NCBI GenBank assembly: GCA_029339505.1
Contig: JAQISU010000345.1
Location: forward strand, 1,201,501 to 1,265,500
Length of the DNA stretch: 64,000 nt
From: Unio delphinus
Taxonomy: Eukaryota; Mollusca; Bivalvia; Unionida; Unionidae
Reading direction: 5' to 3'
The first letter of the stretch is position 1; every line of letters begins with the position of its first letter. The notes under the pieces are model-generated. The model searched no databases. It had not been told where the DNA came from and saw nothing but the letters and a program-made list of their open reading frames with translations. The position numbers and the translations under genes are program-made. Positions 15,147-27,611 of the stretch are shown here, piece after piece.

Positions 15147-15998
15147 ATCAGTTGTCAGATTTTTAATGATGGACCTATCACGGCTATCAGTTGTCAGATT
15201 TTTAATGATGGACCTATCACGGCTATCAGTTGTCAAATTTCTAATGGTGGACCTATCACGGCTATCAGTTGTCAGATTTTTAATGGTGGACCTATCACGG
15301 CTATCAATTGTCAGATTTCTAATGGTGGACCTATCAAGGCTATCAGTTGTCAGATTTTTAATGGTTGACCTATCACGGCTATCAGTTGTCAGATTTTTAA
15401 TGGTGGGCCTATCACGGCTATCAGTATCACGGCTATCAGTTGTCAGATTTTTAATGGTGGGCCTATCACGGCTATCAGTTGTCAGATTTCTATGGTGGGC
15501 CTATCACGACTATCAGTTGTCAGATTTTTAATGGTGGGCCTATCACGGCTATCAGTTATCAGATTACTAATGGTTGACCTATCACGGCTATCAGTTGTCA
15601 GATTTTTAATGGTGGGCCTATCACGGCTATCAGTTGTCAGATTTCTATGGTGGGCCTATCACGGCTATCAGTATCACGGCTATCAGTTGTCAGATTTTTA
15701 ATGGTGGGCCTATCACGGCTATCAGTTGTCAGATTTCTATGGTGGGCCTATCACGGCTATCAGTTGTCAGATTTTTAATGGTGGGCCTATCACGGCTATC
15801 AGTTGTCAGATTTTTAATGGTGGGCCTATCACGGCTATCAGTTGTCAGATTTCTAATGGTGGGCCTATCACGGCTATCAGTTGTCAGATTTCTATGGTGG
15901 GCCTATCGCGGCTATCAGTTGTCAGATTTTTAATTATGGGCCTATCACGGCTATCAGTTATCAGATTTCTAATGGTGGGAATATCACGGCTATCAGTT
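15147..15998 (+). repeat. 39-bp minisatellite, about 22 units, with 247-bp higher-order repeat
   Basis: The unit is ATCAGTTGTCAGATTTTTAA plus TGGTGGGCCTATCACGGCT. Early units read GGACC and later ones GGGCC. An aberrant junction TCAGTATCACGG plus the following pattern of full and 1-base-deleted units occurs at 15421 and again at 15668, so a 247-bp block was duplicated. Because 39 is divisible by 3, open frames of 90-120 codons run through it; they are not genes. Confidence 0.93.
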
Positions 15999-16455
15999 TA
16001 ATTCCTGGGAAGCAGAAATTAATAACGAGTTCATCAAATCGGCAGATATACACCCATTGGAGGCGGGAGTGACATCTTTTCTACGTAATCCCAGATTGTT
16101 CTTGCTTTAGATACTGGTTGAGATAGAAATCAGCTTACAATGAGTACTGCAGGACCAGAAATTGGGATTAAATTCTTACTTGTTGATTTAGACATAATTG
16201 CATATGGATTTTCAGGATTCTCATGAAATTATTGTATTCAATTACCTATGAGAGAATGTAAACTTTTTTTTTACAGCTGTGGTAGGTGGGGTATGGATGT
16301 GCTGCTGTTAGTTCTGTTTACTATTACAATCCTTTAATCAGGTTTCTTAATGCCATTTTCTTTCAGATTTTTTTTTTGTTTGATTGACCAATTATCTCGG
16401 TACACTGGAATTCGCATATATTTGCCTATATTCTATACATGTTAAATGTTTCTCA

Positions 16456-16521
<66 letters not shown>

Positions 16522-17610
16522 GTGTGTTTGGACTTTGACATACAAGTTCCCATTGTCACCCTGGGTAGAAATGTACATCTTTTCTGCGACACGAATAGTA
16601 CAGGCTGAAGTTGGGGATGAATACATGCATACAACCTGTCTCAAGATTTAGACGGCGCAAAACTGGCGTCCGACAGCTAATCAATTTCGAACAATGAGCA
16701 CTATTTCAGGTGTTTTGAATTAAACTCTATAAACCACGAGACCCAATTCAGCTGATCGTAGTTGCCTAGTCGGAGGAAAATTGCTTGGATAAAAGGATAT
16801 TAAAGGAACAATACAGCCGCTTGAAAGTTTCAACTTTAACATATCGAAATCAAATAGAACGTAATTACATTGTATATTGTCAATTTTTGGATGCAGCTTA
16901 GCCCAGTTTCATAAATATATGGTCTGTCTGCAATGAATATAAAAATCGTAAAATAACCTCATTTATTTCATGTTACTTTTCTCCTTCAGATATCAATATG
17001 GGCTGAATTTAATGCATGCATCAATACAATAGTCAACATGGTAGGGAAAAACGAAGCATATAATAACCCAACGAGACTGCCAGTTCTATATACAGTGTAT
17101 CTTAGCCAGGAATGTCTCGCTTTGATTACGAGAGACGCGAGATTTCTCGAGATGGTTAACGTTCAGCGTTGACTATGCAGCATTTGGCCCGTCTGATTTC
17201 TTAACCTTACATATCATTGCGTGTGTTTCTACTTTAGATGCTATCAAACTTCATTTGCATTCCATGCTGTCGGAAGTCTTCTCTGACCAGGAATCTGTTT
17301 TTCAGTATTTTTTAAAATTATTTTGCATGACATTTTAATTCGCTAAAGCAGATAGTCATAATAATTTTGTGAATGCAAAAGAGCCTACAATTGTTCATAT
17401 ATCATATTATTAAACAGTATCATTAGCGAGCAACGGTACATAATCACTCTGAAAACGAAGTGACGTCTATAAGCTTACAAAAAGTATAATTATTCTTAAC
17501 ATTAGGTTGAAAAAATTATCTCTGTCTTATGAACATATGTTGATGACGTCCAAACCCCGCTATAGTATTATATTAACAAATAGTACAGCGTCATCGTTCC
17601 ACAAAATGTC
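15999..17610. other. Gene-free stretch with one CT tract
   Basis: Unique AT-rich sequence apart from the CT tract at 16459-16519. No gene recognised. Confidence 0.4.
16459..16519 (+). repeat. (CT)n microsatellite
   Basis: About 30 uninterrupted CT dinucleotides. Confidence 0.96.
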
Positions 17611-18020
17611 TTGTTGTTTTTGTGGTGGTGGTGATTGGTTTAACGCCATTTTTTAGCACACAATACATGACTGCCAGTAGAGAGGTAGAGGTAACAGCGT
17701 CCAAACGAGGGCGGAACGGGCGGGTGGAATGAGTAGTTGTTCCGGGCGCCTGAGGTCTAGGGGCGCCAAAACAGCTGATTAAAAAAATGATTAATTGCAG
17801 GAAAATCATTGGTAGGGCCATCATTCCTGGGCGCTATTTACTCTTGGTATGCCACTGGGGAATTCTGGTAAGAACCACTGACCCATGGAAAGCTACTTGC
17901 AATGTTTCTCATATCTACACATTGGCCGAACCCGAGACTCGAACCCATGCGGACAGAGGTGAGATTGCAGTTCTGGGCAAAGGCACGCGCTTAGGCTCCT
18001 CTTCCACATGTTGCCCCAAC
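17611..18020 (-). mobile_element. tRNA-derived SINE, type A, split by an insertion
   Basis: On the minus strand the 5' part (about 18020-17818) carries the B-box-like GGGTTCGAGTCTCGG and the core motif TATGAGAAACATTGCAAGTA. The 3' end (about 17690-17611) carries AAAAATGGCGTTAAACC and a CCACCAC/ACAAAAAC tail. Copies at 19009 and 59318 share this order without the roughly 130 bases found here at about 17690-17818, so something inserted into this copy. The insert includes GGCGCCCCTAGACCTCAGGC. The exact 5' end is unclear. Confidence 0.7.
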
Positions 18021-18059
18021 ACCTCCTTTAAAACTGCGCAGATTCTGCCTCCGTAACGA

Positions 18060-18383
18060 ATGGCAATTACTAGCCTACCGTCAACGCGTACTCACTGGAA
18101 AAGTGTTATTACATTTGAAAAAATTGTCTCTCTATTGAGAAATGGGTATTCTTTGTCATACAAACCATTGAAAATTAGAAGAGTCTTTTATAAACAATTT
18201 GTTAGTGGCATACAAAGTAAAAGTCCTAAATTGATTAAAAAGACTTGGTCAGTCATGTATTTGTCTCAACTTAATGCGAAGAAAATTGACGCGTCCCGCC
18301 TTATATATAAATCGTGGGCATGTTTCAGTTTCGACTTTTCGCAACTCAAAAATAATAAACAGCTCAGCAGTTATACTTGTTGA
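18060..18383 (+). pseudogene. Possible LINE-protein relic, unrecognised 107-codon frame
   Basis: The open frame is Lys/Tyr/Trp-rich with a pattern (FYKQFVS...P...KKTW...Y) loosely like the region before the C-terminal domain of L1/Tx1-type LINE proteins. It adjoins a SINE and a TA tract and has no neighbouring exon. The similarity is weak and from memory of family patterns, and chance is a real alternative. Confidence 0.2.
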
Positions 18384-18524
18384 ATGATAGCATACATAAT
18401 CCTCTATTTCAAAATATACGGGCTTGAATTCTGCTTGTGATAAGCGAAACTTTTTGGTCTAATCTTATCGCACATTTTTCCTTAAACTTTCAAAAGTCAC
18501 AATCGATGAGTTTTCTTTACAGCA

Positions 18525-18661
<137 letters not shown>

Positions 18662-18727
18662 CCGGAATAAATGGTAATCATGGGAGCTGGCTGTGACTAA
18701 CTTGCCCACTTTGTTCATTTGATCTAT

Positions 18728-18856
18728 ACGGTTACAATAGTATCGCATTAGAACGACGACAGTATGCGGTACACATTCGAACGTCTATACATTCGAACGT
18801 CTTCACCGCATTCGACCGATTCTTGTACCGTCGTCAACCGAATGCGACATAACCGT
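18728..18856. repeat. Imperfect inverted repeat, CpG-dense
   Basis: The left arm (18728-18760, starting ACGGTTA and ending GACGAC) matches the reverse complement of the right arm (18830-18856), with a 6-base gap in the alignment. The core holds a near-repeat of CATTCGAACGTCT. CpG density is far above the surroundings. A small palindromic transposon remnant is one reading. Confidence 0.45.
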
Positions 18857-19008
18857 TACCGTCTTGAAAATCTTGAATTAGTATTTACATTGTTGTAAGC
18901 ATCCTACAAACACAAAATAAATTTTTGGGTGTGCACGTCCTTGAAAAATAAAATTAGTATTTATACGCCTTTTGATCTTATTATACCGCTAGCTACAACA
19001 GAAACAAG

Positions 19009-19262
19009 CGCCCCGAGTGGCTGGGTGGGCTAAAACGTTCTTCGTTAGGGATCACTGCTATCTCACCTCTGCGTGAGTTCGAGTCTCAGATTCGGCCAAA
19101 GTGGGTATGTGAGAAAGCTTGCCAGTAGCTTTTCGTGGGTCGGTGGTTCTTTCCGGGGGTTTTCCCAGGTTCTTCCGCCACCAATAATGATGGCTTCCAT
19201 GTACAGCCTATCGTGTGCTGGAAAATGGCGTTACACCCTACAACAACAAAGAGAAAAAAGAT
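19009..19262 (+). mobile_element. tRNA-derived SINE, type A
   Basis: The head reads GCGCCCCGAGTGGCTGGGTG, like a tRNA A-box region. The B-box-like GAGTTCGAGTCTC lies near 19075. The body motif CGGCCAAAGTGGGTATGTGA and the 3' motif AAAATGGCGTTAC followed by an (ACA)n tail match the copy at 59318-59587. No clear target duplication was seen. Confidence 0.8.
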
Positions 19263-19379
19263 AGATAAGTTTGTATTGCTGCGATCACAAGATAAGTTCT
19301 GACTAAAAAATAGATAAAATCGTTTCTTCTACGTCCGAACCCTTAAATTTGGAATTCACACTTTAGTAAAATCGAGTAA

Positions 19380-19599
19380 TATCCAATGAAATCACTGGTA
19401 TCATCAATAACGCATGTCATCAACAGAATCTCAGAAATGTATCATCAATAGAATCACATGCATGTATCATGTATCATGTATCATTTTTATGTTTTCCAAT
19501 TTTATTGTTTTTGTCATTTATTGTTCTATATTGTAGTCATATCATTATTGATGGTGTAAAGCGCTGAGAGCTTTTAAAGATTAGGCGCTATACAGAGTC

Positions 19600-19645
<46 letters not shown>

Positions 19646-20388
19646 GTGGAATCACATGCATCTATCAGTAGTAAAATCACATGGCATGCATCATCAACAG
19701 AATCTCAGACATGTATCATCAATAGAATAACAGGCATGTATCATCAACTGAATCACATGCATGTATCAGCAGTAGAATCATAAGGCATGTATCATCAATG
19801 GAATCACAGGCATATATCATTAATGGAATCACAGGCATGTATCAGCAATAGAATCACAAGGCATGTATCAATAAAGGAATCGCAGGCATGTATCATCAAT
19901 GGAATTGCATGCATGCATCAGCAGTAGAATCACATACATGTACCAGCAGTAGAATCACATCACATGTATCATCAATGGAATCACAAGGCATATATTATCA
20001 ATGTAATCGCAGGCATGTATCATCAATGGAATCACAAGGCATATGTTATCGATGGAATCGCAGGCATGTATCATCAATGGAATCACAGGCATAAATCAGC
20101 AGTAGAATCACATACATGTATCAGCAGTAGAATCACAAGGCATGTATCATCATTGGAATCGCAGGCATGTATCATCAATTAAATCACAGGCATGTATCAG
20201 CAATAGAATCACAAGGCATGTATCAATAAAGGAATCGCAGGCATGTATCATCAATGGAATCACAAGGCATATGTTATCGATGGAATCGCAGGCATGTATC
20301 ATCAATGGAATCACAGGCATAAATCAGCAGTAGAATCACATACATGTATCAGCAGTAGAATCACAAGGCATGTATCATCAACTTGTTT
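19380..20388 (+). repeat. Degenerate 25-27-bp minisatellite, interrupted by a LINE fragment
   Basis: The unit approximates GGCATGTATCATCAATGGAA plus TCACA, with variants CAGCAGTAGAATCACA, ATCAATAAAGGAATCGCA and TATTATCAATG. Blocks recur: the pattern at 19832 reappears at 20187, and that at 20087 reappears at 20315. The array is split at about 19485-19645 by a short LINE 3' end. Confidence 0.88.
19485..19645 (+). mobile_element. 5'-truncated L2-like LINE 3' end
   Basis: About 115 bases match the 3' end of the LINE at 54163-57735 (shared TATGTTTTCCAATT, GTGTAAAGCGCT, CGCTATACA, GTCCTCATTATT), followed by a (TTA)n tail. It lies inside the tandem array, whose units resume directly after the tail. 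Confidence 0.85.
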
Positions 20389-21661
20389 TATTACTAAAAC
20401 GATTTCAACAGCAGAATAAAATAGAAAAGAGAAGGATCAGAATTCGGAGATTTTTTAAACTTTCCAAATCAAAATTGATTCATATGTACGCAATGCATTC
20501 ATCGCTAGCTCTACTTGTCATAGACCAGAGTAACTTACTGGATGGTCTTTCGCTGTGGTCCATCGCCGAAAGATTTCTTATGATGTTCAGTTGGTCTTAA
20601 ATGAAAATAGTGCCCATCTGATATCCAATATGGCCGCCACAGCAGTCATATTGAAAATATCGCCGGACACCCTAAACGAAAAGTCATAATAACATGAGTT
20701 ATGATGTATACTCGGTCCTTTATGAAAATATTGCCGATGTGGGGTCACATTATGGCCGTCACAGATGCCATCTTTAAAATCTTGTTATCACTACTCCTCC
20801 TGAATGTAAACTGCAATTGACGAATTTCACCAAACGACTTCTTATGATGTATGATTGGTCTGTATACTTGGTCATAAATGAAAATGGTGTCGATCTAATA
20901 TCTAATATGGCTGACACTGACCATTTTTTAAAATCTCGTGATCGCTAATCCGGAATGAAAGCTCGTGGGGTTTCCACTAAAGAATTATCGTAATATTTCG
21001 TTGATCCTAAATTAATTTGGCACTGATCTGATGTTCATTATGTAGCCATTTGAAAGTCTTGTTTTAGTTACTTTTCTTAAAGTCACGTACATATGACCGC
21101 CATGACGACTGTCTTACAAATCTTGTCACTACTCCCCACGGATGGATGGATGATCGTTACGACATGGGGGATTTAACCAGAAGATATTGGCTATTTTGGC
21201 AATAATGAAAACTGTCCCAAGCTATCATACTCCATCTCCATGCTTGGAGCCAACTTAAAAATCGTGTTATCGCTAAAGACTATCAGAGATTGATTCAGCA
21301 GTTAAAAGGAAGAAATTGTCTTTTGTTGAATTCTTGGACATTATTTTGCCACAGTAAAGCGTCAAACCATTGGAAAAACTTGTTTAGATATCAGCTCCCA
21401 GCTCAAGCTATAGTTTCGAAAATTTGTAAGATTAGTTCACACATTAAATAGAAAGAGATGACGATGTCATTAATAGCTTCAGAGCTATTGATCTTCTGTT
21501 CACTGCCATACACATTTCTAAAAACATACTTTTTCAAATAAACTGCAGATTTTATTTTACAACTGTCTCAGCTATTCGGAAAACCAGAAAACTGTAAACA
21601 ATGGGGCAAAAGACGATAATGTCGTCACACAACGAATTAGTGTATATCAGTGGCAAGCACG

Positions 21662-21703
<42 letters not shown>

Positions 21704-22294
21704 TATTGGTTATATGATTCTAATTGCACGTTTAACATACTTTAGGTAATATCCTGCCAAGGACTGGGTAGCTTAGTGTTTTTCTCAAGCCAACCCGGGC
21801 AGACCTGACTGGATTCAGTGACTCATCCACCTCTACGTACAAGACTATAATCCTCAGGGGGATGTTGTATTGTTTCAGGGGGATATCGGTTCTGTTTCTT
21901 GTAAATCAAGTTCATTTTTTGAATTTTTTAATGTTCTGAAAAGATTTGGAAGTTTGGAATGGCTACATTTTTCATTCATTCATTAAACCTGATCCAACAT
22001 TAAATCTGACCGATCCGTGGAATGTATTATCGAAAATGATCTTGTCCAATTAGCGACATTACAACGTGATTGCTTCAAAGAAAATATCCATATATCAAAT
22101 TCATCAGCAATATAAATGAACAAAGCATAATTCAATATGCTTGACATTTTCATTCTTTAATATTAGAAACATAAACAACATTTGATTTGGTAACTTAGAA
22201 GATTGTTTCATCATTTTACCCGCTTCAACTTCCGTCACTGTCATGCTGGTCAGTTACAATTTGGCCACTGGCTAGTATCTATTCTTCCTCGCGT
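20389..22294. other. Gene-free stretch with degenerate repeats
   Basis: Holds the eroded repeats at about 20570-21290 and a (TG)n tract at about 21664-21699. No protein gene recognised. Confidence 0.4.
20570..21290 (+). repeat. Old, diverged tandem-like repeats of roughly 150-200 bp
   Basis: Blocks starting near 20590, 20710 and 20870 share TTGGTC/CGGTC, AAATGAAAAT, ATATGGCCG and AAAATCTTGTTATC-like steps in the same order. The copies are too diverged for exact boundaries. This may be an old interspersed element family or an eroded satellite. Confidence 0.45.
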
Positions 22295-22470
22295 GGTAAT
22301 CATGCCATATTGACCATTGTCTGGTTCCCGATCTAGTTGGTAATCATGCCATATTGACCATTGTCTGGTTCCCGATCTAGTTGGTAATCATGCCATATTG
22401 ACCATTGTCTGGTTCCCGATCTAGTTGGTAATCATGCCATATTGACCATTGTCTGGTTCCCGATCTAGTT
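22295..22470 (+). repeat. 44-bp tandem repeat, four units
   Basis: Four near-identical copies of a unit starting GGTAATCATGCCATATTGAC and ending GGTTCCCGATCTAGTT. Confidence 0.95.
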
Positions 22471-22616
22471 GCATACTTTACAGAGGATCGAGTGATAAAG
22501 CAACAACAAAAATCCGTCTCAAGGATTTAAACTAACTGCATGGTCAGTATTGATGCTGTGTTTTTTTTTTTTGTATAGCTGAAATGCGAAATGATGCTGC
22601 TTGTGATGCATACATT

Positions 22617-22806
22617 TGTTGTTTTTGTTGCTTTAAACGCCACATTTATTATGTTATTGACTGTGCCATTCCGAGGAAATGGGAGTTAATTGCGTTTCCC
22701 CAAGAACACACATAGACAGCTGACCCTGGCTAGCCTCTGTAGGTACCAAACCCGAGATCCTTCGAATGCAAGTCAGCTCTACTAACATAGTTACCGCTGC
22801 TCCCGG
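22617..22806 (-). mobile_element. tRNA-derived SINE, type B
   Basis: On the minus strand the head GGGAGCAGCGGTAACTATGT is followed by TAGTAGAGCTGAC (A-box-like) and CTCGGGTTTGGTACC (B-box-like). It ends in GTGGCGTTTAAAGCAACAAA and further ACA-rich tail. Layout and tail are those of a tRNA-derived SINE; the family name is not known to me. Confidence 0.55.
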
Positions 22807-23077
22807 TAATCATATGTAATGGAATTTTCATCGACTGGCAAAGTAATGTCCCTAACATTGTGTCATTTGCAACATTCAACCAACTTTTTCGATTAACAAA
22901 CACAACTCTAACTCGCATTAAAATAATGGAAAGGTTGCCGAGATCTACTAAAACTAACTAAACAAATTAATTTGTCAAAGTATGACATTTTTGTTGTAAA
23001 CCAGCAACCATAAAATGCTACTTTTACACCATTAATAACACTTTTGAAAGTGTACGGCATGATACTCAATATGTCCA

Positions 23078-23079
<2 letters not shown>

Positions 23080-23122
<43 letters not shown>

Positions 23123-23541
23123 GACTAATCTTTAGAAGCCCTACGCGCTTTACATCTTTAATGACATGAATACATAAACAAACAAACAAAAAACAAACAC
23201 CATGAAATTAGAAAACATAAAAACGTGCTGAAAATATTTAAGGTAGGAAACATTATTAGGTCTTTACGCTTGTTCTTGCAGTCGAGAAAGGTGAGTTTTT
23301 AGAGCTCTCTTGCAAGTGATCACTGTCTTTGTGTCTAATTTCAATGGGAAATTCGTTCCACGTTGCTGGGTCCTGGTATGCAAAAGAACGTTGTCCATAT
23401 GACTTCGTTTTCATATTGGAAATAATGAGTGCACGATTGTCAGAAGAGGAGCGTAAGTATCTTGCTGGTGTGTACACATGGGTGAGGCCAGACAGGTATG
23501 TTGGAATGGAATCCGTCAGTGAAACGTAGCACAGAGAAGAA
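23080..23541 (-). mobile_element. 5'-truncated L2-like LINE, C-terminal RT region plus 3' end
   Basis: Minus-strand frame 23477-23256 reads YTPARYLRSSSDNR and KTKSYGQRSFAY, matching the C-terminal end of the reverse transcriptase ORF at 54425-55555. The non-coding 3' end and (ATT)n tail (23080-23119 on the plus strand) also match. Similarity to the longer copy ends near 23541, the truncation point. The frame breaks after IRHKDS at the same place as in the 54-kb copy. Confidence 0.9.
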
Positions 23542-25042
23542 AAAAATGCGTAATCATATCTTATTCTAATGTACCTTCATAGATGAACTCACGGTGTAGT
23601 TCTAGTCATAGGTTATCCGGCATTTTTGTTCTGAGAGGCTGGATTATAAACCAAGCACCGTACATTGGGTCACAGATGTCACAACCGGATCTTCATCAGT
23701 GTGACTATTCAATGTGCACTGTCCCCGAAATACACACAGACAACCACACCATAAAAACGCTCATATTTTAAAGAGTCAACCCTACCTTTAAATCCCTACC
23801 AAGAATTCTTTAATCTAACTCTTGTATCGCCACCAAAATGAGACAGGAGAAAACAAAAGCTCTAAAAATAGAGAGAGACTACATTCATATGTACTGAACC
23901 GAAACTAATCATGGTGATCTGATTCCGAATAGCGTACACCTTAATCTGTTGACCGAATATGCGATGGCAGATCTGCTTCTACGGTATTCATTGTACGCGT
24001 GCAAATATGTTATTTTGAGCATGCCAGAGACCCTTTTGAGTTCTGATGAAACACGAACACAAGACCACAGGTGCCAAGCCTATATACACAGGAACATGTC
24101 TTGCTCCATATGACAAAAGCGTAGGAAGTGGAGGTAAAATATAAAATGGTACTAGTCTATTCAGAATTAGATTTCACACATGTTCTAATGGATTACACCC
24201 ACGTAGATTCGTGTTTTAAGTTTTATATTGCATTGGTAGCAGTCATTAACCCCAACCTTCAGCTTATGTAACTGAAATATGAACCTTGTATAAATTATAC
24301 TGCATCTCACTCCATTTAATCTGAACAACACCAACGATAGCTGTGTTCAAGTGACGTTTAAAATAAAACAAGTGATGCAATATTGCACGCAAGATAAGCA
24401 GGTGATGTAACACTACAAATAAGATAAACATGGGGTTTTTTTTAAATTTAAACTTTATACTTTTCTACTTGCGAGCATATATACCGGACTCATAATGATA
24501 TACTTGTAGACAATTTTACAACTAGTATTTAAGGTTAATATGATTCATTCTTAACCCTTGATTACTGCTCATGTTTTACACATGTATCCAATTTAATATA
24601 ATTCTTAAGCAATCCAAAATTAGGGCGTTACGAAAGATACACAGGACAAAATTTAAGCAGAAGGACAGAGATCAGACAGACCCATTTCATTGTTTGTTTG
24701 CTTTGTTTTCTGTTGTATATTGTTTATGTTTTTAATTTTCAAAATTATATTGCATTAATTTACAATGAAATAACAATGGGATTGGACCAAAGGTCCATAA
24801 TCTATTATGAGACATCCCCTGCAGTAAATACATTTTGATGATAAACAACTAAAGGCATAGATATTCATACATGACGTACTTATGTTGTCTACATATGCAT
24901 CAAGTGAGTTATAGATAAATTGAAAGGAAAGAAAACGAACCAAAAAGGAAAGTGGAAAACTATGTGGAAATGAACACTGGGAAAAGCGAGTGAACATTCA
25001 TGGAAAATCGAATTGTTTCTTGGGCATAAGGTCGAGTTTGTT
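23542..25042. other. Gene-free stretch
   Basis: AT-rich unique sequence, no recognisable gene, RNA or transposon. Confidence 0.4.
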
Positions 25043-25411
25043 TTAACTCTTACTCAGTAGCTGAGTAATGAGTACAGCCATTTAATAAATTAACTCTTAC
25101 TCTGTAATTGAGCAATTAGTACAGCCATTTAATAAATTAACTCTTACTCTAATGAGTACAGCCATTTAATAAATTAACTCTTACTCTGTAATTGAGTAAT
25201 GAGTTCTCCTATTTAATAAATTAACTCTTACTCTGTAATTGAGTAATGAGTTCTCCCATTTAATACTTAAATCTTACTCTGTAGTTAATTAATGAGTATA
25301 GCCATTTAATAAATTAACTCTTACTCTGTACCTGAGTAATGAGTACTGCCATTTAATATTTAACTCTTACTATACAGTTATGTAATGAGTATTGACATAT
25401 AATAAATTGAC
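25043..25411 (+). repeat. 47-bp degenerate tandem repeat, about 8 units
   Basis: The unit is approximately TTAACTCTTACTCTGTAATT plus GAGTAATGAGTACAGCCATTTAATAAA. The third unit lacks the middle (TCTGTAATTGAG), and later units substitute TTCTCC for TACAGC. Confidence 0.85.
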
Positions 25412-25564
25412 GCTTTATTCTTACAGCAAGAAAAACCTCGATCTACTGAAATAATTGGAGTCTTTTTATGTTGATAAGCTGGGTATTCAAATAGAAAGCA
25501 ATTTGAATTTTCAAAAAGCGAGACGTTTCTTCCTTACACAATATGGTAATTTGTAAGACTAGTA

Positions 25565-25684
25565 CGAAATAAGAAAACTTTTAAATACGATTACACTTCC
25601 GAAACAGTCTGGTATTATTTAGTTGAAATAAGTAAACTTTAAAATACGATTACACTTCCGAAACAGTCTGGTATTATTTAGTTT
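25565..25684 (+). repeat. 60-bp direct tandem duplication
   Basis: Two copies of a segment containing GATTACACTTCCGAAACAGT and CTGGTATTATTTAGTT, with two or three mismatches. Confidence 0.9.
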
Positions 25685-25944
25685 CGTACTGTTCTTCTTG
25701 AAATACAAGGGTGACTCATCTACGTTTTCCAGATTTCACTTTTTAAGTATAACTAAATACTCCCTATCTTCAGATGGGAGGTATATTTCTTAAAATTGAA
25801 TATTCTAATCAAAATTGTCCTAAAGTTCATCATCAGCTTTGTATTATTTGTGTACGATCGTGAAATTTTCATTTTCTGTTTTGTGGAGTTAGCAATTGCT
25901 GTCGTTTGTTACAAAACAAAATGCTTGCTTATAATTCTTTTTTC

Positions 25945-26268
25945 TTGCTCCGGTGCCATTCGTTATTAGAACTTCTGCCTCTGATGCGGTATGTCGTGGG
26001 TTTGATTCCCGATCGAGTCATATCAAAGACTTATAAAACTGGTACTAAAAGCTGCCTCACTTGGCACTCAGCATTAAGAAGTAATGTTAGCCTGGTCGGC
26101 CTGGTGTCAGGATAATGTGACCGGGTGGGACATCGTGCTACATATATGCGGCATCATGCCCCAGTGCTAGACATCGCTATAGCTGTCACACTGCAGACAC
26201 CGTAGCGATATAACTGCAAAATTGTTAAAGCTACGTAAAAAAATTCAAATCACACACACACACACACT
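25945..26268 (+). mobile_element. tRNA-derived SINE, type C (resembles a bivalve SINE)
   Basis: The tRNA-like part holds GGGTTTGATTCCCGATCGAG, a good B box. The body holds GCTGCCTCACTTGGCACTCA and TGTCAGGATAATGTGACCGG. The 3' end reads TTGTTAAAGCTACGTAAAAA followed by a CA-rich tail. The body motifs are ones I recall from an abundant SINE in bivalve, especially scallop, genomes. That recollection is my main taxonomic hint and needs a repeat-library search. Confidence 0.7.
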
Positions 26269-27230
26269 TTACTTGCTTTGTTTTCAAAAACTTCAAAGGC
26301 AAGTAATCCGTATTAGAATATAGTTTCTTAATTTAAATTAAATTATCTAAATATATATGTGAATAATGTTCAAAGAATTCTGTATCACGTTCTGCAACAG
26401 ATCTTACAGTTTGTCAGTTGAAAGACCAATCAAAGCTCAGGATAACTACATGGCCTCATCTATTTATAGCATCACTAGATTTATGTATTTTTTACTTTCT
26501 TCTTTAGGTCAATGTTGATGGATAGAAACAAATGGACATGTCAGTTACGTAAATATTCTCTCAGTAAAATTGATCATTTTGTTCTCGTATTAACTAGTCA
26601 GTCCAAATTACTAAGGAAACACATAGGAGTATCTCATTTCCCTATCCTAATGAATTACAATGAAGACGGAGTTATTCGTTAATTACTCTGTCTCAATGTT
26701 AGCTAATGAAGTGAAATAGACATGGATTTACCCACTGATTACTCTGTCCTTCAACTAATGAAGTACAATTGAAATGGAGTAACTTATTTTTCAGTCTATC
26801 TGAAATGCTAAGGAAGTACAATCGAGATAGAGATCCACTTTTATTTGATTATATGGAATTGTATATGTAAAGTTTTCACTTTTATTTGATTATATGGAAT
26901 TGTATATGTAAAGTTTTCTCGCTTTAAAGAACAAAGACGCTAGTAATGAAGCTTTAGACAAATATAGATTATATTAGTGTACGTAGAAAAGGGACATAAG
27001 GTGCTGGAGACTCCGCTTTTTTGAAGGCACGGTGAAAATGTAACTTTCAACAAGTCTCATAATCTTTTAGATTTTATGGAAATTCTTTATATATGATACT
27101 CTTATAAATCGTGAATTCTTTCAAACTTTTATTAATCAATTTTTCTCTTACTGTATTTGATTATGTTATAGATTTGTACACATGTTATTATTGGAGGACT
27201 GCTGTAGATTCACTTTTCTGCCGTGTTGTA
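26269..27230. other. Gene-free stretch
   Basis: AT-rich sequence without recognisable genes; includes the duplication at 26836-26917. Confidence 0.4.
26836..26917 (+). repeat. 41-bp perfect tandem duplication
   Basis: Two apparently identical copies of a segment starting CACTTTTATTTGATTATATG. Confidence 0.92.
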
Positions 27231-27465
<235 letters not shown>

Positions 27466-27611
27466 ACATTGGCAATACTGTATATCTTTGCGAAGGTTAT
27501 GTACGTAAATCGTCTAAACTGGGCTACGTGTGGACCGACCTGCATAGATTTGACTATATTCTGGATATTTTAAATAAAATTGTCAAATAATTTTAAGAAA
27601 CAACAACCCCA

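Noticed and set aside
15166..16072. Leu/Ser-Arg-rich repeat proteins of 60-120 codons
   Set aside because: Arise from the 39-bp minisatellite in several frames at once.
21750..21960. Possible SINE near ACTGGGTAGCTTAG...CAACCCGGGCAG
   Set aside because: A tRNA-like A box is arguable, but no B box or tail could be identified, so it was not called.
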